From CAVQMB01 sp963713445 (lineage in GTDB: Bacteria > Pseudomonadota > Gammaproteobacteria > Competibacterales > Competibacteraceae), in contig CAVQMB010000006.1 of assembly GCA_963713445.1 (NCBI GenBank), positions 1 through 64,000 of the forward strand: a stretch of 64,000 nucleotides of DNA. The letters run 5' to 3'. Under the pieces are notes generated by a model that worked only from the letters and a program-made list of their open reading frames with translations, ran no database searches and was not told the DNA's origin. The position numbers were made by a program, and so were the translations under genes. This document shows positions 26,014-35,028 of the stretch, one piece after another (position 1 is the first letter of the stretch; each line of letters starts with the position of its first letter).

Positions 26014-26904
26014 TCAGGATGGAAAACGTGCCAGTATCTGCTCGCGCTGGCGCAGCCCGGCGAGCAACGCCAGATAGTCGTGATGCTCCGGCGGCAGCAC
26101 GCCGTGACGGATCAGAAAATCAATCACGACCAGCGAGCAGTTGAACTTGAACTCGGTGCTGTAGCGCACCACGGCCGCCACCTGTTCGACCGGCCACAGA
26201 TAGAACCCGTCGACCTCGCCATCGGTATTGCGCGGCACAAAATCGGCCGGCAATTCCAGATCAAACACATACACCACGTCGGGTCTCAGCCCGGCCGTAG
26301 TTTCCAGGCAATAGCTGATGGCACCGGCCGGGCGGGCCTGACGCGCAAGATCCTCGGCGATGGCGGCTTCCTCGGCACATTCCTTGACGACATTGTCGAG
26401 CAGCCCCATCCCGGCCGGTTGGCCACCGGCGACCATCTGATCAAGCTTACCCGGCGCGGTGGGCTTGTTCCGGGCGCGCCGTCCCAGCCACATCCTGAGT
26501 CCGTCGGACGCACGCACGTAGCCGTTGACATGGACCCCGTAACCGCAAACCCCGAACGGCTGCACTGCGGCCCGTTCGATGACCATGCACGGTGGTTCGG
26601 CAAAATACCGGTTCACCGCATACGGCTCGTCCCACCAGTGATCGCCGAACCAGCCCTCGGCACGCAGTTCGGCCAGCACGCCGGCCATCGCCGCGCTGCG
26701 CTCAGCCGGGCTCGCCGCCGGCCGATCAAGCGCCTCGACCAACCTGACCTGGGCGTCATCGACCCTGAACACCCGCGGCCAGCGCCGCAGCTCTGCCGCC
26801 AGTGCCCGGCGGACGAAACCGATCCGCTGCCCGGCCACCCGCCACGGCAGAAAATCACCAGGATCACAGCGGTTGGCCTCGGCAATACGATCGAGAAAAC
26901 TCAT
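26014..26904 (-). CDS. Nudix hydrolase with N-terminal DUF4743 domain
   Basis: About 296 residues starting MSFLDRIAEANRCDPGDFLP. The first 120 residues match DUF4743, found before Nudix domains related to the yeast Tnr3 oxidised-thiamine diphosphatase. The Nudix box reads GGQPAGMGLLDNVVKECAEEA; it keeps the EExE-like end but has Gly where the canonical first Glu lies, as in this subfamily. It may clean damaged thiamine diphosphate. The start at 26904 is preferred; an upstream start at 27012 lacks family sequence. Confidence 0.85.
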   Translation of the reverse strand: MSFLDRIAEANRCDPGDFLPWRVAGQRIGFVRRALAAELRRWPRVFRVDDAQVRLVEALDRPAASPAERSAAMAGVLAELRAEGWFGDHWWDEPYAVNRYFAEPPCMVIERAAVQPFGVCGYGVHVNGYVRASDGLRMWLGRRARNKPTAPGKLDQMVAGGQPAGMGLLDNVVKECAEEAAIAEDLARQARPAGAISYCLETTAGLRPDVVYVFDLELPADFVPRNTDGEVDGFYLWPVEQVAAVVRYSTEFKFNCSLVVIDFLIRHGVLPPEHHDYLALLAGLRQREQILARFPS

Positions 26905-27103
26905 GGTTCGGCAGTATACGGACCGGGCGCGGGCAATGCCACGATGTCCAGGCTTCTGCCCGCCGGCTGGCGGCAACCTGTTAGCTGGCGAACGGCACCC
27001 GTACCCAACCACGCCCAGGTTTCAAACCCAGGCTACGACTGGTATCGGTAGTGGTCATCGGTTACGCTCTGGTTATCGAATTCAGGGTACAGGATCTGAC
27101 CGC

Positions 27104-27886
27104 ATGCGGCGCGTGGTATTCAATCAGAAGGGCGGCGTCGGCAAGTCCACCATCGCCTGCAACCTGGCGGCCATCAGTGCGGCCCGGGGTCAGCGCACGC
27201 TGCTGGTGGACCTCGATCCTCAGGCCAACAGCACCCATTATCTGCTGGGCGCCGGCACGGCCGGAGCCGAACCAACGCTGGCCGACTTCTTCGACCAGGT
27301 GCTGGCGTTCCGCCTGATGCAGAACCCGCCGGAACACTATGTGCTGCCGACACCGTTCCCCGGGCTGCAGATTATGGCGGCCCACCCGCTGCTGGACGAG
27401 CTGGAGAGCAAGCTGGAGGCGCGCTATAAGATGTACAAGCTGCGCGAGGCCCTGAACACGCTCGACGGCTTCGATGCCATCTACCTGGATACACCGCCAG
27501 CGCTTAACTTTTATTCCCGCTCGGCGCTGATTGCCGCCGAGCGCTGTCTGATCCCATTCGACTGCGACGATTTCTCGCGCCGCGCGCTGTACCAGCTGCT
27601 CGGAACCTTGCAGGAACTGCGCGGCGACCACAACCCGGGGCTGCAACTGGAAGGCATCGTGGTCAACCAGTACCAGAGTCGGGCGCGGCTGCCCGCCGAG
27701 CTGGTGACCCAATTGCGGGCTGAAGGGCTGCCGGTGCTGGATGCCTTCCTGTCCAGCTCGGTCAAAGTCCGGGAATCGCACCAGCAGGCGCGGCCGCTGA
27801 TTCATCTGGACCCGGCCCACAAGCTGACCCGGGAATTCGAAGCCTTATACGACCGCCTCACCCACAACGTCAGCGAGCAGGTCTGA
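27104..27886 (+). CDS. Orphan ParA/Soj-like ATPase
   Basis: A 260-residue protein with deviant Walker A KGGVGKST at the N-terminus (NQKGGVGKST), VDLDPQANSTHY, and LDTPPALNFYSR as Walker B. These are the hallmarks of ParA/MinD ATPases that position cargo on the nucleoid. No parB, parS or plasmid gene is nearby. Its cargo is unknown; solitary ParAs often position protein assemblies or chemosensory clusters. A longer upstream frame overlaps the divergent Nudix gene. guaC follows on the same strand after about 90 bases. Confidence 0.88.
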   Translation: MRRVVFNQKGGVGKSTIACNLAAISAARGQRTLLVDLDPQANSTHYLLGAGTAGAEPTLADFFDQVLAFRLMQNPPEHYVLPTPFPGLQIMAAHPLLDELESKLEARYKMYKLREALNTLDGFDAIYLDTPPALNFYSRSALIAAERCLIPFDCDDFSRRALYQLLGTLQELRGDHNPGLQLEGIVVNQYQSRARLPAELVTQLRAEGLPVLDAFLSSSVKVRESHQQARPLIHLDPAHKLTREFEALYDRLTHNVSEQV

Positions 27887-27974
27887 GCCCGGATCGCGGA
27901 CCCCGGGCATCGCTGGCCAGCGCGGGGTTGCCGTATACTGACGGCCTTTCCACCTGTTCCATTTGAGACTAGCC

Positions 27975-29023
27975 ATGCGTATCGAAGCCGATCTCAAGCT
28001 GGGGTTCAAGGATGTCATGATCCGGCCCAAGCGCTCGACCCTGAAAAGCCGTTCCCAGGTGTCGCTGGAGCGGACCTTCACCTTCCTGCACACCGGCAAG
28101 AGCTGGACCGGGGTGCCAATCATGGCGGCCAACATGGACACCGTAGGCACCTTTCCCATGGCCCGGGCGCTGGCCGGGAATCACCTGTTCACCACGCTGC
28201 ACAAACATTACGACGTAGCGCCAGTGGAGCGACTTCCTGGCCACTGCGCCGGCCACACTGTACAACCATATGGCGGTCAGCACCGGCATCAGCGATGCCG
28301 ATTCACAGCGCCTCGACCAGATTCTGGCGCGCCATCCCCAGATCGAGTTCATCTGCATCGACGTGGCCAACGGCTACTGCCGAGCATTTCGTCGAGTTCG
28401 TCAAACGGGTGCGCGAGGCCCATCCCGACAGCATCATCATTGCCGGCAACGTGGTCACCGGCGAGATGGTGGAGGAACTGCTGCTCTCCGGCGCCGATAT
28501 CGTCAAGGTGGGCATCGGCCCCGGCTCGGTCTGCACGACCCGAATCAAGACCGGTGTCGGCTATCCGCAACTGTCGGCCATCATTGAATGCGCCGACGCC
28601 GCCCACGGTCTGAGTGGGCAGATCATCTCCGATGGCGGTTGCACCAATCCCGGTGATATCGCCAAGGCTTTCGGTGCCGGGGCGGACTTCGTCATGCTGG
28701 GCGGCATGTTCGCCGGCCACGACGAATGCGGCGGCGATGTGGTCGAGCGGGACGGCAAACGCGTCATGCTGTTCTACGGCATGAGCTCCGAGACCGCGAT
28801 GAGCAAGCACAGCGGTGGCGTGGCCGACTACCGGGCCTCCGAGGGCAAGACCGTCCACGTACCCTATCGCGGGCCGGTCGACGATACTGTCAAGGATATT
28901 CTGGGCGGGCTGCGATCGGCCTGCACCTACGTCGGTGCCCACCAGCTCAAAGAGCTGACCAAGCGCACCACCTTCGTGCGAGTCCGCGAGCAGCACAACC
29001 CGGTTTTCGGCACCCAGGGCTGA
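27975..29023 (+). pseudogene. guaC: GMP reductase GuaC with two one-base insertions
   Basis: The start MRIEADLKLGFKDVMIRPKR and the rest of the protein match GuaC, which reduces GMP to IMP with NADPH. Frame one holds up to THLHKHYDVA-like sequence near 28222, where one extra base shifts reading. A second frame then gives YNHMAVSTGISDADSQRLDQI to about 28375. Another extra base returns it to the main frame, HFVEFVKRVREAHPDS, which includes the catalytic Cys in GPGSVCTTR. Removing one base at each site restores about 348 intact residues. Either sequence error or a very recent lesion; the second fits the equally shifted hsdM. Confidence 0.88.
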
Positions 29024-29032
29024 TAGCAGGCG

Positions 29033-29962
29033 GTGTCCTCGGCGTCGTCCAAGCTGGTCATCCTGGCCGCGCTGACCGGCAATCTGCTGATCGCACTGAC
29101 CAAGTTCATTGCGGCAGCGGTTACCGGCAGCTCAGCGATGCTGGCGGAAGGCGTACACTCGCTGGTCGACACCGGCAATCAGGTGCTACTGCTGTACGGC
29201 TTGCACCGTGCCGCCCGGCCAGCGGACGGGCTGTATCCGTTCGGCTATGGCAAGGAAGTCTATTTCTGGAGCTTCGTGGTCGCGATTCTGGTGTTCGCAG
29301 CCGGCGCCGGGGTATCGATCTACGAAGGCATCCTGCACATTCGCCAGCCGGCGCCGGTGGAAGACGTCGGCGTCAACTATGTGGTGCTGGCGCTAGCGCT
29401 GATGTTCGAGGGCGGTTCGCTGTGGGTGGCCCGGCGCGAGTTCGCCCGCAGCAAAGGCCGGCGCGGCTATCTGGAAGCGGTTCATCACGGCAAGGACCCG
29501 TCCCAGTTCGTGGTACTGTTCGAGGACAGCGCCGCGGTGCTGGGCCTGCTGGTCGCCTTTACCGGTATCGCCCTGGCCCAGCTAACCGGCGCCGCCTGGC
29601 TGGACGGCGCGGCGTCGGTGGTGATCGGTCTCATCCTGACATTCACCGCCGCCTGGCTGGCTCGCGAAACCAAGGGCTTGCTAATCGGCGAAAGCGCCGA
29701 CAGCGCCACTGTCCAGGGCATCCGCGGTCTGCTGCAGGCGCAGGCGGGCATCGCTCATGTCAACGAAGTCCTGACGTTGCACATGGGGCCAGAGTTCGTC
29801 CTGGTAACCATCAGCATGGAGTTCGACGATGCCCTCACGGCGGATACCATCGAGGGCCTGATCCAGCGCCTCGACGGTGCCATCAAGCAACGCTATCCAC
29901 TGGTTAAACGAGTTTATATGGAAGCTGAAGCGCGGCGGGCGCGGCGCACCAGAGACCGCTAG
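29033..29962 (+). CDS. Cation diffusion facilitator (CDF) metal exporter
   Basis: A 309-residue protein from a GTG, ten bases after guaC. About six membrane segments carry the metal site in the family form (AEGVHSLVDTGNQ in TM2; VLFEDSAAVLGL in TM5), followed by a C-terminal cytoplasmic domain of about 90 residues. CDF proteins export zinc, iron, cobalt or cadmium. TM2 has HxxxD and TM5 has ED rather than the classic HD pair, so the metal is not the standard zinc case. Confidence 0.88.
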   Translation: MSSASSKLVILAALTGNLLIALTKFIAAAVTGSSAMLAEGVHSLVDTGNQVLLLYGLHRAARPADGLYPFGYGKEVYFWSFVVAILVFAAGAGVSIYEGILHIRQPAPVEDVGVNYVVLALALMFEGGSLWVARREFARSKGRRGYLEAVHHGKDPSQFVVLFEDSAAVLGLLVAFTGIALAQLTGAAWLDGAASVVIGLILTFTAAWLARETKGLLIGESADSATVQGIRGLLQAQAGIAHVNEVLTLHMGPEFVLVTISMEFDDALTADTIEGLIQRLDGAIKQRYPLVKRVYMEAEARRARRTRDR

Positions 29963-30222
29963 CGACCTAGCGCGCATCCCCGCACGGACCCGGGCTGCAA
30001 TGCTGGATCCGGCCACCCGCCGGCGGCAAGTGACTGATCGTTGTGCTAATGTGAGAGTGCAGAGTTCCGCCAGCTCAGGTCACTCCAGCAGGTGGTATTG
30101 CCTGAACCAGCGAATGATTCTGCTGCAGCCAGTCGGAATGTGGCTGGCCACTGTCGGGTAACTTCCCTGGGCTGATTACCCGGTCGTGCCATTTCCGTCA
30201 ACCCAGCGGGATACTCGCTCTG

Positions 30223-30495
30223 ATGAACATCTATGTGGGCAATCTGCCGTTCGATGTAACCGAAGAAGAATTGCGTGACATGTTCAGTGGTTTCGGCACT
30301 GTCACCAGCGCCAGTCTCATTACCGACAAGTTTTCCGGCCAGTCCAAGGGCTTCGGCTTCATCGAGATGGCCGACAACGCGGCCGCGGACGACGCGATCA
30401 AAGCACTCAACGAGAGCGCGCTCAAGGGTCGCCGGATCAAGGTCAACCAGGCCAAACCCCGAACCGAACGCCCGCCCCGCGGGCCGCGCTACTGA
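30223..30495 (+). CDS. Small RNA-binding protein with one RRM domain
   Basis: A 90-residue protein made almost entirely of one RRM: RNP2 is IYVGNLPF at 3-10 and RNP1 is KGFGFIEM near 42-49. A short basic tail with RPPRGPRY follows. Such proteins bind single-stranded RNA and often rise under cold stress. About 260 bases of untranslated sequence lie upstream, with a small hairpin at 30126-30146. Confidence 0.92.
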   Translation: MNIYVGNLPFDVTEEELRDMFSGFGTVTSASLITDKFSGQSKGFGFIEMADNAAADDAIKALNESALKGRRIKVNQAKPRTERPPRGPRY

Positions 30496-30502
30496 GCTTG
30501 AC

Positions 30503-30527
30503 GGGCGCCGCTACGGTTGCGGCGCCC
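30503..30527. terminator. GC-rich hairpin between convergent genes
   Basis: GGGCGCCGC (30503-30511) pairs with GCGGCGCCC (30519-30527) around a seven-base loop. There is no T-run, so it is not a canonical intrinsic terminator, but its place between two convergent gene ends suits a transcription barrier or an mRNA 3' end. Confidence 0.5.
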
Positions 30528-30541
30528 TGCCCGGCAGACGC

Positions 30542-31264
30542 TCACAGCGCCGCCTCCACCCGTGGATAGATCTGGCCGGCCTTGTTCAGCATGAACCGGT
30601 AGACTTTGCCAGGTTCCATTCGCACATAGACGCCGTTGCCATAGACTGCGGTGATACCGTATTTCTTCAGCTTGCCGGGGTCGTTGGCCAGCTTCCAGAT
30701 AGCCTTCCAGAACTGGGCGCGGAAATCTTTCTTGAGGGTGATCTTGTCCCACAGGTCCGGCGCCGGCAGGAGCGCCCGATAGCGCTGCGGGGTCTCGCCC
30801 GGATGCTCCAGCTGCTGGCCCTGGGCGGGCGCGGTGTCGTCGCCGTACAGCCGGCGCCACAGAAACAGCGAGTGCTGTTTGCCATCCAGCACCATCTGGT
30901 CGGCGAACTTGACCACCAGCGCGTCGAAGTGGACCACGTCACCGGTCACCGTGTACTGGCCGTCGAGTACGCGCTGCGTCGCGTCTTTGGGATCGGTTTC
31001 GTAGAACGCCAGTGTGGTCCGGGTATGACCGTCGACACGGCGCTGGTCGATGACCTTGGCATAGCCTATCTGGCGGGCCTGGGTCAGTCGTGTCAAAGCC
31101 GCCTTGAGCTGGTGATTCTCGGTCAGGAACTGCTGGAACGTGCCCACCGAGCGGTACACCACCAGACCCCAGATGCCGACTACCACCAGAAACACCATCA
31201 GCAACAGCTTGATCAACCCGGCCTGGCGACGGTGCCTGCCGTTCGTCACCCTCATCGTTCGCAT
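30542..31264 (-). CDS. Membrane-anchored protein of unknown function
   Basis: A 240-residue protein. A basic N-terminus is followed by one hydrophobic segment (LIKLLLMVFLVVVGIWGLVVY, about 17-37) and a soluble domain of 200 residues, probably periplasmic. The soluble part contains YTVTGDVVHFDALVVKF, SLFLWRRLYGDDTAPAQG and DKITLKKDFRAQFWKAIWKL; the family is not recognised. The first or fourth codon could be the start. It converges with the RRM gene. Confidence 0.75.
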   Translation of the reverse strand: MRTMRVTNGRHRRQAGLIKLLLMVFLVVVGIWGLVVYRSVGTFQQFLTENHQLKAALTRLTQARQIGYAKVIDQRRVDGHTRTTLAFYETDPKDATQRVLDGQYTVTGDVVHFDALVVKFADQMVLDGKQHSLFLWRRLYGDDTAPAQGQQLEHPGETPQRYRALLPAPDLWDKITLKKDFRAQFWKAIWKLANDPGKLKKYGITAVYGNGVYVRMEPGKVYRFMLNKAGQIYPRVEAAL

Positions 31265-31547
31265 CGGTCTCTGTCAGCCGCCCCGCCGCATCTTAGCATG
31301 GCCAGCCGGCGGCGCCGCTTGACCACTTGCGAGGCCTCACTTACAGTGCCGGAATACCGCCCCAAAAGGCCTTTGCCGACAAGGCTCTAGCTACGCGCGT
31401 GGCGGCACCCGCGCCGGGCCGATAGCCACTGCCGACCGGAACGGTCTGCCGGTGGTGCGCTGCCCACTAATCAACAGTTCGTTTAGACTGCCCGGTTATT
31501 GGTGAATCGGATGCCGTCAGCTGCCACCAGAACGGAGCACACCACAG

Positions 31548-34500
31548 ATGTCTCTGGCAACAGTCACCCTCGACGACAAGTACAGTCTGGATTCCGGCCG
31601 TGTGTACCTGACCGGCACCCAGGCCCTGGTACGGCTGCCGATGCTGCAGCGCCAGCGCGATGCCGCAATGGGTCTAAATACCGCCTGTTTCATATCGGGT
31701 TACCGTGGCTCGCCCTTGGGTGGTTTCGACCAGCAGCTATGGCAGGCCCGCACATTCCTGCAAAACAATCACATCCAGTTCCAGCCCGGGGTCAACGAGG
31801 ACTTAGCCGCCACCGCGATATGGGGTAGCCAGCAGGTCGGCTTGTGGCCTGGGGCCAAATACGATGGCGTGTTCGCGATCTGGTACGGCAAGGGTCCCGG
31901 CGTCGATCGCTCCGGCGATGTACTGAAACACGCCAACGCCGCAGGCACCGCCCCCAATGGCGGCGTACTGGCGATTGCCGGCGACGACCATGTCTGCAAA
32001 TCATCGACTCTGCCGCATCAGAGCGAATACGCGTTGATGGATGCCCAGATTCCGGTATTGAACCCGGCCAACATCCAGGACATCCTCGATCTGGGCCTTT
32101 TCGGCTGGGCCATGTCACGCTTTTCAGGCTGCTGGGTCGGTTTCAAAACAGTCGCCGAGATCATGGATTCCTCGGCCTCGGTGCAGATTGATCCGCACCG
32201 GGTCGCCATCCAGTTACCCGACGATTTTCGTCCACCCGCCGACGGTTTGCACCTGCGCTGGCCCGACCAGCCACTGGAGCAGGAACTACGTCTGCAGCGC
32301 TACAAGTTGAACGCGGTGCGCGCCTTCGCCCGCGCCAATCGCATCGATCGGCTGATTATTGACAGTCCGCGACCGCGGTTCGGCATTGCCACCACGGGCA
32401 AGGCCTATCTGGACGTGCGTCAGGCGCTGGATGAGCTGGGCATCGATGAGCAACTGGCCACCGAGATTGGCTTGCGCCTCTACAAAGTAGCCATGAGCTG
32501 GCCGCTGGAACCGACCGGCGCCGCGGCCTTCGCCCGCGGCCTGGACGAGGTGCTGGTGGTAGAGGAAAAGCGGCCGCTGGTGGAAACCCAGCTCAAGGAG
32601 CAACTGTACAACCTGCCCGATGGCCAGCGGCCACGGGTCATTGGCAAGGTCGACGAGACGGGCCAGAGCTTGCAGCCGGTCAGTGGTGAGCTGGACCCGG
32701 TGCAGGTGGCGCGCGTCATCGCCGCGCGGATCGCCCGATTCCACCCGCATGAAGGTCTGCAGCAGCGGCTGCAGCAGCTCGAGGCACGCGAGCAAAAGCG
32801 CAATCGGCCCGCCCTGGAACTGGTTCGGCAACCGCATTTCTGCGCCGGTTGCCCCCACAACAGCTCGACCCGGGTGCCGGATGGCAGCCGGGCTTTGGCC
32901 GGCATCGGCTGCCATTTCATGGCGCTCTGGATGGACCGCCACACCGAAACCTTCACCCAGATGGGTGGTGAAGGTGCGCCCTGGATCGGCCAGGCTCCTT
33001 TCACCGAGACCCGCCATGTATTCGCCAATATTGGCGACGGCACCTATTTTCACTCGGGTCTGCTGGCGATCCGGGCGGCGGTCGCCGCCGGTGTCAACGT
33101 CACTTACAAGATTCTCTATAACGACGCCGTTGCCATGACCGGGGGGCAGCCGGTCGATGGCCAGCTCAGTGTCGGCCAGATCAGCCAGCAGGTACGGGCT
33201 GAGGGTGTACAACGGATCGCGGTCGTCACCGACGAACCGGCCAAATACGACCACCACGCCGGCTTCGCCAGCGCCACAACGGTCCATCACCGCGACGATC
33301 TCGAGCGCTTGCAACGCCAGTTGCGCGAGGTCAGCGGCGTATCGGTGCTGATCTACGACCAGACCTGTGCCGCGGAAAAGCGCCGCCGCCGCAAACGCGG
33401 CAAGCTGGCTGATCCACCACAGCGCGTGTTCATCAATCAGGAGGTGTGCGAGGGCTGCGGCGACTGCGGCACTCAATCGAACTGCCTGGCAGTGGTGCCG
33501 GTGGAGACGGCATTCGGCCGCAAGCGCGCCATCGACCAGTCCAGTTGCAACAAGGATTTCAGCTGCCTCAACGGGTTCTGTCCCAGTTTCGTCACCGTGC
33601 ACGGCGGTCAGCCGCGCCGCCACAGCGCCCTGGCCCCGGCGCAGCGGCCTGAACTACCCGACCCGAAGGTGCCTGTCATTCATCAACCCTACGATATTCT
33701 GATTACCGGCATCGGCGGCACCGGGGTGGTGACCATCGGCGCCCTGCTCGGCATGGCCGCGCATCTTGAGGGCAAAGGCGTCACTGTGCTGGACATGACC
33801 GGACTCTCGCAGAAATACGGTGCGGTGGTGAGTCACCTGCGGTTGGCCCCGCGCCAGCGCGACCTGCACGCGGTGCGGATCGCCGCCGGTCACGCCCGCT
33901 TGTTGCTGGGCTGTGACCTGCTGGTGGCCGCCGCCAGCGATACCCTGGCCAGGCTCGACCCACAGCGCAGCGCCGCGGTGGTCAACAGCCATGAGACCAT
34001 GCCCGGTGAGTTCACCCGGAATCCGGACCTGGCGTTTCCGCAGCAATCCGGCCGCAGTGCCATCAGTGCCGCCGCCGCCAGCGCCGACTTTCTCGATGCG
34101 ACTCGCATCGCCACCCGGCTTCTGGGTGATTCGATCGCCGCCAACCTGTTCATGGTGGGCTATGCCTGGCAGCAGGGCCTGATCCCGCTGTCGGCCGCGG
34201 CCATCGAACGCGCGATCGAGCTGAACGGGGTTGCGGTCGACTTCAACCGGCAGGCCTTTTATTGGGGCCGCTACGCGGCGCACGACCGGGCTGGCATCGA
34301 ACAAATGGTCGCCGACACCAGCGACCACCAGGACACGGCGCCGGTGAGCCTGGAGGACGTCGTCACCCATCGCGCCGAACATCTGACGCGCTACCAGAAC
34401 ACCGCCTATGCCGACCGCTACCAGGCACTGGTACGCCGGGTCGGCGCCGCCGAGCAGGCCCGCGCGCCCGGCCGTGACGGACTCGCACGGGCGGTCGCGG

Positions 34501-35003
34501 TGAGCTATGCCAAGTTACTGGCCTACAAGGATGAGTATGAGGTGGCACGACTGTACTGCGACAGCCGCTTCCAGGCCCGCCTGGATGACCAGTTCGAGGG
34601 CGAGTACCGGCTTGAATTCCATCTGGCACCACCGCTGCTGGCACGCCGCGACCCGGTAACGGGCCAGCCCCGGAAACGCCGCTACGGTCCCTGGATGCTT
34701 CGGGTGTTCCAGCTATTGGCGCGACTGCGGCCGCTGCGCGGCACCCCGCTCGATCCATTCGGCTACAGCGCCGAGCGGCGCATGGAGCGCCAGCTTATTG
34801 GTGACTACGAGCGGCTGGTCGAAACCCTGATCAGTAATCTCAATCAGGACAATCACGCGATCGCGGTAGAGCTGGCCGAACTGGCCCAGACCGTCCGCGG
34901 TTATGGCCACATCAAGGCGACCGCTGTAGCCGCGGCAAAAGCCCGCGAACGGGAGCTGCTGACGCTGTTCCACACCCCCCCGGTCGCTGCCCAGGCAGCG
35001 TAG
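31548..35003 (+). CDS. Fused indolepyruvate:ferredoxin oxidoreductase
   Basis: A 1151-residue single-chain version of IorA/IorB. The N-terminal 400 residues form the pyrimidine and core domains (GSPLGGFDQQLWQA; IAGDDHVCKSSTLPHQSE). A thiamine diphosphate-binding part follows, with FCAGCPHNSSTRVPDGS and NIGDGTYFHSGL. A cysteine-rich stretch (VCEGCGDCG, then CNKDFSCLNGFCPSF) provides the iron-sulfur ligands. The gamma-type domain, ITGIGGTGVVTIGALLGMA, ends the active unit. It oxidises arylpyruvates from aromatic amino acids to aryl-CoA, passing electrons to ferredoxin. It is a single-gene unit. Confidence 0.92.
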   Translation: MSLATVTLDDKYSLDSGRVYLTGTQALVRLPMLQRQRDAAMGLNTACFISGYRGSPLGGFDQQLWQARTFLQNNHIQFQPGVNEDLAATAIWGSQQVGLWPGAKYDGVFAIWYGKGPGVDRSGDVLKHANAAGTAPNGGVLAIAGDDHVCKSSTLPHQSEYALMDAQIPVLNPANIQDILDLGLFGWAMSRFSGCWVGFKTVAEIMDSSASVQIDPHRVAIQLPDDFRPPADGLHLRWPDQPLEQELRLQRYKLNAVRAFARANRIDRLIIDSPRPRFGIATTGKAYLDVRQALDELGIDEQLATEIGLRLYKVAMSWPLEPTGAAAFARGLDEVLVVEEKRPLVETQLKEQLYNLPDGQRPRVIGKVDETGQSLQPVSGELDPVQVARVIAARIARFHPHEGLQQRLQQLEAREQKRNRPALELVRQPHFCAGCPHNSSTRVPDGSRALAGIGCHFMALWMDRHTETFTQMGGEGAPWIGQAPFTETRHVFANIGDGTYFHSGLLAIRAAVAAGVNVTYKILYNDAVAMTGGQPVDGQLSVGQISQQVRAEGVQRIAVVTDEPAKYDHHAGFASATTVHHRDDLERLQRQLREVSGVSVLIYDQTCAAEKRRRRKRGKLADPPQRVFINQEVCEGCGDCGTQSNCLAVVPVETAFGRKRAIDQSSCNKDFSCLNGFCPSFVTVHGGQPRRHSALAPAQRPELPDPKVPVIHQPYDILITGIGGTGVVTIGALLGMAAHLEGKGVTVLDMTGLSQKYGAVVSHLRLAPRQRDLHAVRIAAGHARLLLGCDLLVAAASDTLARLDPQRSAAVVNSHETMPGEFTRNPDLAFPQQSGRSAISAAAASADFLDATRIATRLLGDSIAANLFMVGYAWQQGLIPLSAAAIERAIELNGVAVDFNRQAFYWGRYAAHDRAGIEQMVADTSDHQDTAPVSLEDVVTHRAEHLTRYQNTAYADRYQALVRRVGAAEQARAPGRDGLARAVAVSYAKLLAYKDEYEVARLYCDSRFQARLDDQFEGEYRLEFHLAPPLLARRDPVTGQPRKRRYGPWMLRVFQLLARLRPLRGTPLDPFGYSAERRMERQLIGDYERLVETLISNLNQDNHAIAVELAELAQTVRGYGHIKATAVAAAKARERELLTLFHTPPVAAQAA

Positions 35004-35028
35004 GCGGCTTTACGACGGACACCATGAC

